Source: Hesseltinella vesiculosa (Eukaryota > Mucoromycota > Mucoromycetes > Mucorales > Cunninghamellaceae). Taken from it: a stretch of DNA of 64,000 bases. Where the stretch lies: positions 372,001 through 436,000 of the forward strand of contig MCGT01000003.1 of assembly GCA_002104935.1 (NCBI GenBank), given 5' to 3'. Positions 62,098 to 64,000 of this stretch are shown piece by piece; position 1 is the first letter of the stretch, and each line of letters begins with the position of its first letter. A program made the translations under genes and the position numbers. The notes beneath the pieces are model-generated. The model was not told the DNA's origin. It was given only the letters and a program-made list of their open reading frames with translations, and did no database searches.

Positions 62098-63141
62098 ATG
62101 GGGGCCAATGGGAAATTGAACAAAACCAACACGCGCAACAAAAAGGACAAAAACAAGACCTTGGCCATGGGCAATGCGAAGGATAGCAACAACAAGAACG
62201 ACGATAAGCCTGATTTTGCAGTATCAGTCAAGGCCATCCGATCCTGGGTATCAGTGGTCGTGGGCGAATTCAAGGCTCCTGGTTTTTCACCTCGCTTTGA
62301 ATCCGATCTCTTAAAAATTGGAAAGGAAATGCGCATGATGGTCAATGACCTTATTCGACTGGGAGTTGCAAGCCCGTCTGTTGGCGGCATATTGATCCAA
62401 GGACGTCGCATCACCACATTTCAATTCGACATAGCTGCCCCCAAGTTGTACCGAATGATCAAGCTGTGTGAATTGACTATGTTTGAAACCATTGACCAAA
62501 TTGCTTCCCTGCCGGTGATCGTTTCCCGCATGATCCAAATCAAGCATGTTGCCATGAACACCGCTGGAAAGGTGTGCGCTTTGATGATTGAACGCCAGAA
62601 GAAAATGGAAATAGCTCGCCATGGTCGAAACGCCAAACGCCCTGTGATGCCCGCTGCGATAACTGACACTGGTGCTGCTCCTTCACCGTTCATGGCCAAC
62701 CCTACCCGCATTAACGTCGCTGTAGCCGTAGAAGACGTAGACGATGACTCTTTTGACGATGATTCAGTTTTTGATGAAGACGGTGGCACTGAATACTCTG
62801 AAGTGGAAAGTGACGTGGAAGGATCGTGGAACAATTTCCCTAAAGACGATGACTATGAAGACGTATTGAGTATAGCAGACGGGAAGGAGATGAAAAAACT
62901 ATTGCCGTTCTCTGTTCCTGTTACGATCCTTGGTAAACCACTACAAGCCGTGGTAGACACTGGTGCAGCACTTTCCGTTATCAGTTCCGCGCTAGTGCAT
63001 CGTCTTGGACTGGTAGTGGATGGCGACATCGGCCGCCTTGTCAACGATCTTAGCTTAGTGAAGATACGTATGTTTTGCGCAAACGAAGCGCCCCGAAAAG
63101 TGACGGTGAAAGCTGATTATTATGCCTTTGGCCCTGCTTAA
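62098..63141 (+). CDS. Orphan gag-like protein with truncated retropepsin
   Basis: Single ORF, 347 residues. The first 200 residues are basic then helical (FAVSVKAIRSWVSVVVGEFK and IKHVAMNTAGKVCALMIERQ), of gag-like character but no named family. A very acidic linker follows (DDDSFDDDSVFDEDGG). The C-terminus has LPFSVPVTILGKPLQ then AVVDTGAALSVISSALVHRL, a retroviral-type aspartic protease active site (D-T-G-A). Only about 50 residues follow, so the second half of the protease fold (the ILG-type motif) is missing. There is no reverse transcriptase or integrase downstream. It is either a decayed Ty3/gypsy-type fragment or a co-opted single-ORF derivative. Confidence 0.6.
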   Translation: MGANGKLNKTNTRNKKDKNKTLAMGNAKDSNNKNDDKPDFAVSVKAIRSWVSVVVGEFKAPGFSPRFESDLLKIGKEMRMMVNDLIRLGVASPSVGGILIQGRRITTFQFDIAAPKLYRMIKLCELTMFETIDQIASLPVIVSRMIQIKHVAMNTAGKVCALMIERQKKMEIARHGRNAKRPVMPAAITDTGAAPSPFMANPTRINVAVAVEDVDDDSFDDDSVFDEDGGTEYSEVESDVEGSWNNFPKDDDYEDVLSIADGKEMKKLLPFSVPVTILGKPLQAVVDTGAALSVISSALVHRLGLVVDGDIGRLVNDLSLVKIRMFCANEAPRKVTVKADYYAFGPA

Positions 63142-63617
63142 CCAAATTCACATTGTGTGATGCTCAATAAAGCTGCTCAAGGATTGTATTGATGTACCGC
63201 CGAGTTGATTGAAAAAAGGAAAATTCACAATGACACCCAGCATAATCGCCAATTTTCCAAAAGCGGCCAAAAAAAGATGTGAAATTTCCCAGAAATACAA
63301 ACCCAGCAAGCCAACATGGAGCTGGCCTACCCTCGCTCGTTATGTTTGCCCATATTATACTATGGTCATGCTGACAAACATAGCAAACTAGAAAAATAGG
63401 TTATTGCCGCTTACCATGTTATCTACAGGTAATAGGATGGCCTAGCAACCTGCCCTTCTGTCGATGATTCACGTGGTAATCTGGGGAAGACGAGCGGGCG
63501 GCAGCGTTTTGGGTTGCCGAACAATGGGCTTTTTTATTTTTTATTTTTTTTAAAAAAAGGATTTCTCTCTCTTCCTTTTTATTTATTCTCTACATTGCAC
63601 ACAACAATCTTATCACC
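63142..63617. other. Intergenic region upstream of P450 copy 3
   Basis: An AATAAAG site just after the gag-like ORF (about 63166). No gene seen; AT-rich DNA at 63530-63590 precedes the P450. Confidence 0.45.
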
Positions 63618-64000
63618 ATGAGCGACACTGACTATATGAAATATGCTGTAGGTGCAGCAGTGGCCGGCATTGCTGCCCTTGCTGCCAAATACCCTGATCG
63701 TGCTATCTTTGACGAACACAACCCAGACACAGCCACTGGCATCGGCTACCCTTTGGTCGGTGCATTGCCCTTTGTTCTCAACAACAAGCATCGCATTCAC
63801 GAACTCATGCTCATCCCCTACACCAACAAAGGTGCCTTGACCATGTAAACCTTCACCTTTTCTCTGCTGTTGCTGCCCTACTGACACGCCTCGTCTTTTA
63901 GCTCGTCCTCCATGCTGTTCAATCCCCACACCGTTCAAACCATTGACCCTGCCAACATTGAGCATGTCCTGAAAAGTAAGCTTGCTAACCTCATGAACGA
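63618..64000 (+). CDS. Cytochrome P450, CYP509-like, copy 3 (3' cut by window)
   Basis: Only the first two exons and the next donor are inside the window. MSDTDYMKYAVGAAVAGIAA gives the same N-terminal anchor as copy 2, followed by LAAKYPDRAIFDEHNPDTAT and YPLVGALPFVLNNKHRIHEL. Exon 2 (63901 onward) gives SSSMLFNPHTVQTIDPANIE and HVLK, then a GTAAGC donor. It is clearly closest to copy 2, so the pair likely arose by local duplication; the haem-binding half lies outside the window. Confidence 0.88.

Overview
The window is nuclear DNA from a filamentous fungus, most likely an early-diverging one (Mucoromycota, probably Mucorales). The genes are split by many 50-100 nt introns with long A/T homopolymers and CTNAC-like branch sites. 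The P450s resemble the mucoralean CYP509 group. Two genes, a CHD6-9-type remodeller and a GLUD1-type mitochondrial glutamate dehydrogenase, look more animal-like than Dikarya-like. Species cannot be fixed from sequence alone. Exon joins were read by eye from splice sites, phase and family conservation.

Left half (1-28 kb) is a dense housekeeping region: a sugar porter (cut by the left edge), a membrane-anchored RhoGAP, two GPI/secreted proteins, a Pfa4-type palmitoyltransferase, a small membrane protein, Cns1/TTC4, an Aim25 scramblase, a Lys/Ala-rich LEA-like protein, Mago nashi, a pseudouridine-5'-phosphate glycosidase, sorting nexin Snx4, glutamate dehydrogenase and a mitochondrial dicarboxylate carrier. 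Between AIM25 and the LEA-like gene lies an array of four short hairpins.

Middle (28-52 kb): a weak Nup54-like relic, then a lineage-type gene (two C2H2 fingers plus a PD-(D/E)XK-like signature) flanked on both sides by a 52-bp minisatellite. Next come V-ATPase subunit A, the CHD6-9-like remodeller, a small secreted protein, the first P450, DUG2 (WD40 plus M20 peptidase, glutathione breakdown) and the mitochondrial Obg GTPase MTG2.

Right end (52-64 kb) is accessory. Two small membrane proteins are followed by three related P450 genes (44.0, 55.9 and 63.6 kb; the last is cut by the window). The intervals between the second and third P450s, and just upstream of the second, hold decayed mobile DNA: an element with ~70-bp inverted repeats, a MULE-type transposase broken by a 10-bp tandem duplication and joined to a retroelement zinc knuckle, and an orphan gag-protease-like ORF with a truncated retropepsin. 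No tRNA, rRNA or CRISPR was recognised.

Best candidates for something undescribed: the covarying hairpin array (15969-16086), the repeat-bracketed zinc-finger/nuclease-like gene (29.1-31.8 kb), and the V-ATPase intron that sits exactly at the yeast VMA1 intein site.
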